A stretch of DNA of 64,000 bases, taken from contig NC_134955.1 of the NCBI RefSeq assembly GCF_965638725.1, positions 7,309,816 to 7,373,815 on the forward strand. The letters are read 5' to 3'. Made by a program: the position numbers and the translations under genes. Origin of the DNA: Aptenodytes patagonicus. Taxonomy: Eukaryota > Chordata > Aves > Sphenisciformes > Spheniscidae. Below the pieces are notes generated by a model. The model searched no databases and was not told where the DNA came from. It saw only the letters and a list, made by a program, of their open reading frames with translations. Below, piece by piece: positions 47,601 to 57,939 of this stretch (position 1 is the first letter of the stretch; each line of letters begins with the position of its first letter).

Positions 47601-50600
47601 CATAATAATGATCTTTTGGTATCATATAAGTGCGAACAAGGTGAAACCCCAGTTTGTCTAGACCAAAAAGTAAACAGCAGAAGTCTGTCATCTGGTCAAT
47701 GATGGAAAAGAGAGAGATTGCTCATGAAGAATGGATACCTGGGATAGAAGACTGTTTGGCGTAGTACTTCATGTACTATGAAGTACATACTTCATGTATG
47801 AAGTACAACCCTGACTGTGTCAGGGTTGCAAGAGAAAGAAGAAACATTTTGTGAAAGACCAGCTGATCACCATGAAATGCTTGAAAAGAATTGAGGTTAG
47901 CAGCAGAAAATAAACTTGTACATCTAAAGGAGCAAATTACTTTCAGAACATGACAAAGTTCTTGCTTTTAAAAGAGCAAGCAGAGACTAGAAATTACTGG
48001 AACTAGTAAGAAAACTTGTATTTTACATTTTTTTTACAGTAAGTCTCCTGTAGTTTCAATTTTGTATCAGTTCTGCAATCTCATTTTGTTAGTAAAGGAA
48101 AAGTAATTGCAAAGGCTGTCAGGTGTTGTGGAGTAAACTATTAGATGTGGAACATAACAATAAGTGGAATTATAGATGACTTTTGTCATAGTAAAATGAA
48201 GTGCTTAAAAGGTATTTGTTAGGAGATAGCTTGTCAGTGGAAAGTCTCGTATACAAAACTGAAGAAGATAAATTCTTTGTATCTCTATAACTATCTTGGA
48301 GCTAGTTATAAAGTGAAGGCTATAAAGTTTTTGTTTGTTGCTATCTCTATGTCATGAAAGAGCCAAATGGTTTCTAAAACGTACAGTCACAAACTGATTA
48401 TAAAATTCCCAAGAGGAACTCTGATGGGGCTATCATAACTTAACAATGGGACGGTGAGTCACTGAAGGAGGAATTCATGTAATAATCTTTTCTGGTATTT
48501 ATAGGACCAGAAGGATAAGATGTCATTTAATTTTATTTGATTAAAAACTACTAGACAAGAGAGAAAGAGGAAGAAAAAATGAAGCATCTTTTATTTTAGG
48601 TATGAAAGATGAATGGAATATATAAAAAGCATATTATGAAGCAGTATAGTGATTAATTTCAAATCTGATCAATGCTCCAAAATAGTTGTGTTATCAAATA
48701 AAATAATTTTATTATTAACTTAAGGTGATTTTTTTTTTTTAGGTTCTACATGCAAAATGTTGCTTTTGAGTGGAACAGCTAGATTATGAGGCATCTGTAT
48801 GAGTTCTTGCTTGCTAGTTTAGGCATATGTATCTCTGCAGATCAAAGATTATCCATGGAAGGTCTTTATTTACCTTAAAAAGTTATGCCAAAATGTACTT
48901 AATGTAGCTTTAATTAGGTTTGCTAGGATGCCAAAAATGTTTAGCCTATATACCAGCAATATTTCATTAATGCTGGTGATGCAGTATTTTATCCAGCACT
49001 CTGTATTCAGTCCTGCAGTTACTTCTGCTTGAATCAGAGCTGTATCATCTTTTATATAGTGCTCCCAATTTAAAGATCATGTTAGTGTTGTCTGCTATTG
49101 CTTAAAGGTTTGGTTGGTTTGTAGTGTTTTTTTCAGAAAAGGCAATATAATTTGGTGAGCATGTGTTTATTCACAGTGTACGCTTGCATGAATTCTTAAC
49201 TAAAGCTCTTAGGTGCTGTCACAATATTGAGAGCTTGTCACCATGTCATGGTACAATGATCCTTATCCTTTCTCCTCTTCTCTCCTTTGCGCTGCTAGTA
49301 TCAATTTTTGGTTTATAAGATCTTCTGTATGGTTCATTAATATTCAGCATGTATAAGGGGTTTATCAAATTTAAGATTAGTGAAAGCAGAGGTAGATATG
49401 TGTGAGGAAAGGTGAGACTGTTAAGCAAAATAACAAATACAAATATTCTTGAATGAGCCACAAGATCTTCAAAAAATCATGTGGGGGAAAAAAACCCAGT
49501 ATTAAATATTGCTTAAATAGCGAAATTGTCTGGATATATGCTTGGCCGAAAAGGTCCCTAATTCATCTTTTAACTTTCCGCTATTCAAACTTTATGAAAC
49601 AAAGGACCTTCTCCATAGTATGGAAGTGTTAGTGAGAGAAAGGATCAAATCTGTGTAATACTTTCTAGAGATCACCAGAGAAGAATTGGATGTTTAGAAA
49701 AAGAACAGATGTACAAGAAATAAGCAAATTGCTAAACCTGTTGGTGAAGAAAGGATATTTTCTGGCACTTCACATTACTAGTGAGTTTAAGTGGAATAAA
49801 ATTATTGTTCTAAACCTTTTTTGTTTTAAAGTAAGTAGCTGGTTACTTCTAGCACTTTGTATGCCTTCCTTGACTCTTCCTGCCAACATTGTAGGTCTGT
49901 TTCAGGAAAGGCAATGTTGAGGTTTTCAAAAATTTCAGTGCTAGATTTCTAGCTATGATATTAAATAAGAGCATTTCTTTGTTCTTTTGTTAAATAAAAA
50001 ACAACGAAACACAACCCAGAAGATGTTACTCATGTTGATTAAACCTATTTTTTCCAAGAGGAATTATGATGAATTTAGATTGGTTTTGATTGTTTTGAGT
50101 TGCTGCAAAATAAGTGCAATCCTAAATGACACATGAGACTGTTGTGACCAAGTTTGAGTGCATTCTTGTGTGGGTTAATCCTATGCAAGAAATAAAAAGG
50201 TGGCTTTAATTTTCTATTGTTCCTTCACGTTTTTCTAAAGGGGTTTTTATACAGAAATAGAAGTTATAGGTGAAGGATCTGTTTATTGCTTATGTACATT
50301 ACTGCTGGTAAGGATTAAATGAAAATAACTTGAGTGGAAATCAAAGAATATCAGATATCTCTTAGAAATTGTAAGAGTAATTTGACAGGGTTTGTGTACT
50401 TTCTAGAATTCATGTTAATTTTTGCAATTCTTCAAGCTAAATGAAGAGTTAACAATTACACGTTTATATTCATTTTTCGTTTGAGAGGTGTAATACAAAT
50501 TTTGCTAATTAGGTTAATATCCCATTCAATAGCCAGTATTGGATTTTTACAAGGATAGTACAAGTAACAGTACAGTGCAAAAAAACCCCACCCCATACTA

Positions 50601-53600
50601 AATGGACCCTCTATCGTAAGAGAGGTTCTCTGAATCTGATCAACAGTGATAATGTGAGAACTTATAGAAAAAAGAAATGTTTTCAGTGGCTTGGAGTTTT
50701 TAATGTATGTAAGTATTTTTAAAAAAGCCTAGCTAAATTCTTGTGGCTAGTTGTGTTTTAAATAATACCCACACTTTTCTGACTGTTTCAGTTTTGTGCT
50801 TATCAAATTGGTTTAAGTGAATATACTTTTGTTTTTGTTATGGCAGAAGATAAATCAGAATGCTTAAATAGATTGTGGGAGCATTTATATAGTATGGATA
50901 TTATATCCTCTGTAACATAACTTTGTCTTATACATGCTGCTTACAAAAAAAAATATTCTGTGTCAGTTCTCTATTTCTTCATATGAATGGTGCAATTTAA
51001 TATTGGAAGATGAACCAACTAAATCTTTTTTCCTCCATGAACTTTGTAAAATACTACAGGAAAGTTCTGCTTCTAGAACATAGGCTTAGGAAGCATGATG
51101 GTATAACACAAAGAAATTAAATCATGACAACCTAAAGATCATAGAGGATCATAATTTTCACTTACTGTTAGCCACAGTAGAGTTGGATTATTAGTTTCAT
51201 AAATATTCAGGTTTTTTATTATTATGGGATTTCCATTTAAAAAGCCTTTATTTATGTTTGCTAAAAACTGTATCTGGAAAAATGTTTGGGTCTTTCTTCA
51301 ATCTATTCTTCACTACTTTTCAATTTCCATTTTTAACCAAAGGGACTTCGTGGTTGAATCTTAATTCTTTCAAGGGTTAAGTTACAAAATTTTCCTTAAA
51401 AGGTGTTTGGCTTTGGAGTGTATAATTTTTGAAAGTAAGTTTAGTTCAAATTAATTTTTATTGAATATGATTGCACTTGATAAGTGGTCTTAAACTGTTT
51501 CATATCCAAAAATAATTTGAGAAGTGGAAAAAAACCCCACCCAAAACCCAAGTATTCATATTGAAAGATGTGGACAATCTGTTCTTCAAGTTTAGTTTAG
51601 CTTGCATGGAGTCTGATTTCCTTCCAGTCAACAGAGGTCAGTTAAATCAACTGAGAGGAAAGATTTGGGAATTCAGAGATACAGAAACTAGAGATGTTGT
51701 TGTTTAGTTGCATTTCTACTTTGGTTTTTATGACATTTACACTGTCATAAAACTATTAAAAAAAAAAAATCTGTTTCTTTCTAAATGCCAGTATGTTTTC
51801 CCTAGAGTATAGAATTATAGATACTTTCTTAGTAATTTGAAAAGGAAATACTTCCTAAGTGGAATTGCAGTCATACAACCTCTGCGTTGTTAAGTGAAGA
51901 GCCAGTTATTTCTGTCAACAAAATAGTTCTTGATATTTAAGCAGTTCAGTACCAGTGTTGTCAGGCCAAAGGAGGAAAGTGCATGGGGCAGCTTCTACAA
52001 ACAGTACTGCTGTTTTACAGATTAAAAAAGATGTAAACCAGCATTAAATTCTAGTTAATATTCTTGTGTTTCTCCTGTTAGTGGAATCATATAGCCCAGC
52101 CCACCTTGGTTCAAGGTGGTTGACTGTGTCCCAAGTCACTGTTTCTCAGGAAAGTCTTGGGAGCTTCCTGGGCAGCCTGTTGGTCAAATGGACTCTGACT
52201 ACAGAAAACTCTCTAGAATGAGCCTACAGAAATTGCAGAGCCATCAGGAGAGCAGTGTTCACCTTTCCAGAGTCTTATCTCAGCTGCCCTTCTGCTTCTT
52301 CCTTCCTTTCTCATGTTGGGACCTGCTGCACACCGGTTGCTCGGTCTCCCCTCTTTGCCAGCAAACCATTTGCTCCAGACGTTTTCCTCCGTGATGTGGT
52401 TGGGAGTTAACCAGCCTTCTGAAGTCGCCTTATCTCTCTGTGAAATTTGATGACCCCATCACCCTTCTCAAGTATGAGATTGAAAGTTTTTTCTGGTTTT
52501 GTTTTTTTTTGTGAAGTTTTTGATGGCCGGAATGTGAGATTTCCATTTATTTTCAGGAGCTTCGAGTTCTGAGAGACTTACTAGAGGAATTTCAATGCCC
52601 AATTTTACTCAACTTGTGCTGAATCTGTACCTGTGTATGTTTTAGTCAGAGTGCATTCAAAGTTCCTTGAATGTGTCATCAGCTTTAGTCCAGAAGACTG
52701 GAGAGGATGGCTGTGTCTGCCTGTATTACTAAAAATCTTCTAGTCTTAGTTTGTGTATCCAAAAAATAGACATGGTATATGTTCATGGGCAGTAAGTATT
52801 CCTCAGAAGCAAGGAAATACACATTGCTTATCAAAAGGTGTAACTTAAGCCCATAGAGTATGTCACATCAGCAGTTGAAATTGGATTGTTGTTAAGGTGG
52901 CTATTCCTATGTTATTCTGCATCTACTTAATGTGTAACGATGGTAGAGAAGATACAGCAGGATTGGGCTTCAGCGTATCTTAGTAACCTAAATAAATAGC
53001 TTTGTCCTTTCACAGTGAACCCAAAATCAATGGTACTGTGTCTTGAAGACTTACATTTTCTGTGATAGTTAGGTTAGTCCCAGTCAGGATATATTTGTGC
53101 CTGTGCTGCCATCACACTTTGATCTGTGGTATAAAACTATGATAATGTCATTTTTTTAATTGATACGCAAATCCATCAGCCTTCCTTTTAGACACATTGT
53201 TAGAAAGCAGATGGTGCTGATTGCTTCCTGTAGTCCCATATATATCCTATATCTTTGTTTGCCTCAAATTGAGCAAGTCCAAACAAAGCAGTCAAATCAA
53301 ACAAAAAAGTCAAAGTGGCTTTCCTCTAAACTCAGAATGTAAAGAAATGGGAAGAGTATGAAGCTGCAGTTGGTTGTACCAAATGATTGTCCTTTTGTTC
53401 TGGAAGGATTGGCAGGGGAGTCACAATCCCTAAAAAGATTACTCTGATATGATTGCAATTCTGCAGAAAATATTTCCAAAAAGGCTTTGTGACTGTATCG
53501 AACAGTATGTTTTCCTCCAGCATATGAGAAAGATTAGCAAAAGAAGCTTTAAATCAACAATTGGTTTATTACTTTTCTATTCTAAGGTAATGGTGTTGTC

Positions 53601-53752
53601 TTTCTTACTCAACAGCGTTTCCTTGATATGACGTTTGGAGCCGGAGGTCATACTACAGCTCTGCTAGAGAAAGCCAACGACATTACAATATATGCTCTAG
53701 ACAGGGACCCCACAGCTTATAAAATAGCTCAGCAGCTTTCAGAATCGTACCC
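14350..53752 (+). CDS. METTL15: METTL15, mitochondrial 12S rRNA m4C methyltransferase; first two coding exons (partial gene)
   Basis: Joining 14350-14613 and 53616-53752 gives 133 complete codons plus two bases. The N-terminus (MLPHCLCQVYKCLFLRNLKL and on to about residue 38) has basic and hydrophobic residues but no acidic ones, as expected for a mitochondrial presequence. Next come LHIPVMLEEVVNCLSP (69-84) and FLDMTFGAGGHT (90-101), the RsmH-family SAM-binding motif I, then YALDRDPTAY with the acidic D117/D119 pair. Family members methylate N4 of a conserved small-subunit rRNA cytidine; METTL15 does this on mitochondrial 12S rRNA and supports mitoribosome assembly. The full protein is about 400 residues, so the rest, including most of the catalytic fold, lies to the right of the window. 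Identification rests on recalled human METTL15 and is strong. Confidence 0.96.
15097..15323. mobile_element. MITE-like element with imperfect terminal inverted repeats
   Basis: The left end (15098-15115, core TACACTGCATA) and the right end (15306-15323, core TATGCAGTGTA) are inverted repeats matching at 14 of 18 positions, with an 11-base perfect core. The roughly 190 bases between are non-coding. The termini resemble sauropsid MITE ends of the TATGTCTACACTGCA type, as I recall them from turtles and crocodilians. The element is old, and target-site duplications are not clear. Confidence 0.4.
15931..15985. repeat. Imperfect 14-bp tandem repeat, 4 units
   Basis: Units ending in ATGTGTGTCAC, ATATGTGTCAC, ATATGTGTCAT and GTATGTGTCC follow one another at 15931-15944, 15945-15957, 15958-15971 and 15972-15985. 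In METTL15 intron 2. Confidence 0.75.
26328..26404. repeat. AT-rich modular repeat (ATTACATTTAAAA units)
   Basis: ATTACATTTAAAA or a one-base variant occurs in direct orientation at 26328, 26361, 26374 and 26389, and inverted at about 26350-26362. The junction gives the 16-base palindrome AAATGTAATTACATTT. Confidence 0.8.
27400..27727. repeat. Interrupted inverted repeat (41 of 42 arm bases paired)
   Basis: The left arm is in two parts, 27400-27420 and 27568-27588. The right arm is continuous: 27707-27727 is the exact reverse complement of the first part (21/21) and 27686-27706 of the second (20/21). The left arm is therefore split by 147 bases (27421-27567) absent from the right arm. The spacer between arms is 27589-27685. 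No coding sequence. Confidence 0.85.
30073..30125. repeat. AT-rich hairpin with 22-base arm
   Basis: GCAAGGTT near 30073 and a T-run ending TTAATCAT pair with ATGATTA, an A-run and AACCTTGC ending at 30125, around a TTGC loop at about 30100-30103. The left arm has three extra bases (TGA). Both ends pair with GC-containing sequence, so this is more than a chance T-run/A-run. Confidence 0.8.
32855..32876. repeat. Uninterrupted poly-C run of 22 bases
   Basis: A pure C homopolymer in otherwise AT-rich intron sequence of METTL15. The complementary G run could form quadruplexes; length may be affected by sequencing. Confidence 0.9.
34489..34514. repeat. Perfect 10-bp hairpin
   Basis: AGAAGTACAA at 34489-34498 pairs exactly with TTGTACTTCT at 34505-34514 around a six-base loop TATCTG. 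Isolated, in METTL15 intron 2. Confidence 0.8.
41739..41805. repeat. GT-rich low-complexity tract
   Basis: A stretch made almost entirely of G and T (GGTTTTGGGTTTGG, GGTGGTGGTG) in METTL15 intron 2. Confidence 0.7.
47764..47828. repeat. Three adjacent perfect hairpins
   Basis: GTACTTCAT/ATGAAGTAC pairs at 47764-47772 with 47778-47786 (loop 5). TACTTCAT/ATGAAGTA pairs at 47788-47795 with 47798-47805 (loop 2). CAACCCTGAC/GTCAGGGTTG pairs at 47806-47815 with 47819-47828 (loop 3). The first two share the same arm sequence, so larger alternative pairings are possible. Confidence 0.9.
52101..52119. repeat. 8-bp hairpin
   Basis: CCACCTTG pairs exactly with CAAGGTGG around a GTT loop, at the edge of a locally GC-richer stretch (about 52080-52450) in METTL15 intron 2. 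Confidence 0.7.
53616..53752 (+). CDS. METTL15: METTL15 coding exon 2 (exon 3 of the gene), residues 89-133, SAM motif I
   Basis: The acceptor is TACTCAACAG after a pyrimidine-rich tract, and the donor TACCC/GTAAGT ends the exon two bases into a Pro codon. It encodes RFLDMTFGAGGHTTALLEK, then YALDRDPTAYKIAQQLSESY. GAGGH is the glycine-rich SAM loop and the Asp of ALDRDP ends strand beta 2, where it would hold the SAM ribose. The exon has no useful ORF of its own and was found by searching for the expected FLDMTF motif. Confidence 0.96.
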
Positions 53753-56700
53753 GTAAGTTGTCTTCTCCTGTCTTAAATATGGTCGAGATAAGGTTGATAC
53801 TGTATTATATACACAATTTAATATATTTTTTATAGTTTTAATATGTAGATTTTAATGACTTATTGTAGAATAGCATTATATGCTGTATGTACCCCATTAA
53901 ATAGGAGATCCAATTTCTTTATGAGTAATTGCATGCAAGTTCTTCTGAGGTTTTTGGAGTTAAATGTATATTCTGTACTCTGTTAATTTTGAGTATGCAT
54001 CAAGTAGCCAATTTTATATTTAAAAATTGATTTTAAAAAGATTCATGTGCTCTGCTTGCTTTGAGATGATTCTGATGGCAGAGTTGTACAAAACCATACA
54101 CTTTGCGGTAAATATTTAACAAAAAAGGATGGAATAATATACTTTAAATAATGAGGTAATTTAAATATGGCTTATGAATATTTTAATTTAAAAAAAAACC
54201 AAAAAATAATTGTAATTCAGTATTAGGTTTGCTAAATATTTTGCCACTGGCTTCAGAAACTACTAAACAATTTAATAAGTTACTATTTCTGTGTAAAGCT
54301 CATGCTTCAATTTTCTTTTTAAATATAGTGCTGAATTTGCTAAATGAACAATTGCTAAATGCAAATTTCTAGGTTTTTTTAGTTACACGAAGTTCTTGTT
54401 CCTTTATTTTATTCAAGAAACAGCCCAGTCAGAGCATGAGTACATTCATGCCAAAGCGTGCAAGATGTAGAGTTGAATATGAGCTTTTCAGAAAGTGCTA
54501 CTGTTTAAATTTGGCCAACAAGTAAAAATATGTAGATAAAAAATTAAATAATATGAAATAATTAATACTTAGGAAATTTAGGGAAAGTAGGAAAGGAGAG
54601 GACAATTACTGTGATGTTGAAAATGTCAGAGTATTTATTTCAAAAGAGCTTTTACATGAGGAAAAGCAAATCTTTCCAATCAGAAGAAAACTGGAAGAGA
54701 CGGATGAAGAAACACCTGGTTGTTTAGCCATATTTCCCCACATAAAAAAGAGTTCTAAGACAGCAATAGTATTTGAGCAATGCAGAAGGTATTCCTCACC
54801 CTTTCTAAAAGAAAAGGCTAAACTGTGCTTTCCTTTCTTCAAGTGCCATTGTCAGAGGCCCCATGGGAAAAATGTAAGCATGTGACAAGAAAGCATAGCT
54901 CGGTTTCTAGTCATTCTACTCTGTAAGATCACTTAAATATATTTCTCTAAATTTTCAGTTCTTTGTGGGCTGAAGTGACATGCAGTGTATACTTACAAAT
55001 TTGTGGAATTCCTCTCTCAACTGTTATTTCTCCAAGGAATGCTCTTTTTGACAGAATAGTGTGGAGAATATTGGCAAGGAAGGTTCATTTTCTTTTAAAC
55101 TAAGCCTGCAAACTCCACCAGATGTCATTGGAGTTGTAGAGACTTCTGTTCTTTGTGTCATAGGAAGAAATACCTGTCCAAATTAAAGCTAATCTTATAT
55201 TTAATAAAAGTTTTCAGAAACATTCACGCAACACAAGACAACGATGAACAGTCCTCTGATTCAATATGTGTTTATCTGTAAAGTATGCTATGCAAACCCG
55301 GATGTGTAGGAAGTTTATTTTCCAGGTAGATGAGATTTTCCAAGTGTTGGATGTTGTTCTGCCAATTATTGACATTGTTAATTCTCTGCTTGCTTATGTT
55401 TGTGAAAAGATGAGCTTTAATCAATATAGTATTACAGTTGATTTAACTTACTATGGCTTTATAAACAAAGGAGGTCTCCCACTTCCTATTTTTATTCGTA
55501 AAATCATATAAATTTGGTTACTTGGACTCCAGACATAGTGTTGTCCACCTTTACAGATGCAAGTTATCATTAGAATAGAGTGGATTCTTAAATAACATAG
55601 TGTTAGGTTGTTAGAGAAAAGTCTTAATCGCTGAAAGATGACTGCATGCCACTTGAATATGTATTGTAAGATACAGAGCAATATTCTTATTTATTTTGGT
55701 GTTTTCCCTCATCTCCTCTTTTTCCTATTGGAAAGAACAGGTGGGTCCTTTTTCAGAAGGTAAATATATCTTTTTTCATAATAGTTTATGTTGAAAATTA
55801 AGGGAAAAGAATGTTTGTATATGGTATATGTGCTCATTGATTAATCTGCTTTCCCTGGGAAGTCAGTTGCATAAAGCATTGTTAAATTAAAAGGGGGAAG
55901 GAGGAGGTATAAGTATATAATTTATAAATAACAGGTAAAGCTAGGGTTTGCTTACAAGTCAGTTGTAAGTATAAAGGATTTACTTATGAGATACGGAGCT
56001 TTCATAAATGGAATTTTTTCTTTCAGTATTCATTAAAAGATGGTTGATCTAATATTATGGGGTTTTATTGTCCATTTTCTGCACTGTGTTAGAAAGAAAT
56101 TCTTTTATCGTAATTTTATCAGCTTAATTCAAATCTGTGTTGGTATCAAAAGCTCAGGGAATTCATCCAGTTGACATCTTTATCTGGTCAGGTCTACTGT
56201 CAGGTAAAATAGTTCCTTGGATCACCAGGGAGCCACAGAAATAGTTGTGCTATCTCAAAAACGGCAATGGCAGCATGCAGTTGCAAGCTGAGAGAAATGT
56301 AGGGCTGTCCCTTCTGTAAGAAGCAAAGCCGTAGATGTAACTGACTGAAGAACTACAGCACAGAAGTATAAATGTCTCCATTGTTTTTCTGTTCTAGGGT
56401 TTTTTTCACCTCTTCTGTTTAACATTGCTGTTTGGGGAGAGGTTGTTTGACTTGAAGTGCTTCACTTCCTTTGGAGGTGATGGAACAAGGTGGGGGGAAA
56501 AGGCTGTTGTGCAACTAAAACCAGTAAAATCTGATTCCCACTATGTCTGAAATTGTGAATGCAATGGGCAAATTGAAAGTCATACATCAGTTGAATTTTC
56601 TGTTGCCATTTTGTTTCTACTTAAAACAGAATATTGTACCTGTTTAATTGGGGATGTTAATAAATTCCAGCATATCAACTACATGACGGATCTTGAGTTT

Positions 56701-57908
56701 TGCAGTAGTGTTTGCAGTAGCCCATCCTACCATAAAAAACTTCAATTCTAAATATTCAGTGTTAATTGCTATTGCTTATTCTGGTTCGGTAACATGAATA
56801 ATCTTAGTAAAATCATATCGTTCCAACTGTTACTCACTATGAGGCTTCATTTTTTAAACATCCTATATCTTAAGTCACTGAGTTACAAGATTATTAAAGC
56901 TCAAGTTGCAGAAATATGCCTGAAGATATGGTTGGAAGAGGAGATAAGCATGGCTAAATTAGGGCATTTTTCTATATTCAGAACTAATAAATGAAGTCCT
57001 CCTTGTACTTAGCCGAAAGACAGCTGGAGTAGTAAGTCACTGAATGAGGACACCGAGGAAAAATACATCTGATGTTTGTATTTTAGATGTGTCTCTGCTT
57101 CTTGGTAGTGATTTTGTCAGAACTAAAATCTGGAGAGGGTAGAGTTCTAACTGCAATTCTTGCATTCATTTAGCCTCTCTGTTTATTATTTTTATTTTTT
57201 AAAATATGTAGTGCTGCTTTAATAAGGAGAAAATGGGTCAGGGCCTGTTAGATATTCAGTGTGTGGGTGGGAATCCTTTGACGTGCTTTCTGGGGAAGCC
57301 TCTAACTTGGGAATTGCTGCTGAGAATCCAGGAGAACAAGGTAAAATTCAGTCAGTAGCAATAGATATTACAAGTAAATCCTTTCACGCCCGCTGAAAGG
57401 GAGAGGTTAGAGAGGTGGCTGAAATCTGGCAATTAACCAATATCATTGCAAGCTTGTAAGTATGAGAAACCTACGCAAAGCCTGCACAGAGGAGACAATA
57501 TGTTCTTTGTAATTCTCTGAGCAGAATAAGAAATTGTGCCCCAAAAGTTGGGATAAATAGTATAAAATTCCTCATATAATTGAACTACCATTTTATTGTA
57601 GTTCTAAAGCAATTTTGAGGTGAATGGTGCTTGTGGGTTTTGCTTTCAGGGTTGCGCTAAGTTTACAGAAAAAGTGGGATAGAACAATCAGCTGTGCGTT
57701 GTATGTTCTGGGGAAAATACAATGTGTTTTGTTCAGTTCTAGGGAAAACAGAACTTCTATTTTTAGTTGCAATAAGCTTATTTTAAGTGCTTGTGAATTG
57801 TAGTTGAATGCATAATATATTGATGCTTTTGTTGCTATATGTTATTTATATAGGCTACTATTTAACTTTTGACTGTAGTGCACAAGGGATACAATTAACA
57901 GTGTGCAA

Positions 57909-57939
57909 TCAAGGCATATTCATTATAATGATGCCTTGA
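57909..57939. repeat. 9-bp hairpin with palindromic loop
   Basis: TCAAGGCAT at 57909-57917 pairs with ATGCCTTGA at 57931-57939. The 13-base loop itself contains the palindrome CATTATAATG. In METTL15 intron 3. Confidence 0.75.

Larger units (their letters stand above)
14614..53615 (+). other. METTL15: METTL15 intron 2 (39.0 kb)
   Basis: A phase 0 intron between GTGAGT and AACAG. It is AT-rich and poor in recognisable mobile elements. Listed contents are the MITE-like element (15.1 kb), the minisatellite (15.9 kb), the AT module (26.3 kb), the interrupted inverted repeat (27.4 kb), hairpins (30.1, 34.5, 47.8 and 52.1 kb), the poly-C run (32.9 kb) and the GT-rich tract (41.7 kb). No open frame in it looks like a protein family I know, and no tRNA, snRNA or miRNA could be supported. 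Confidence 0.9.

Noticed and set aside
52081..52450. Locally GC-richer stretch as a possible repeat or exon
   Set aside because: I could not match it to a repeat family or protein; the 92-codon open frame has no motif. Only the small hairpin at its edge is reported.
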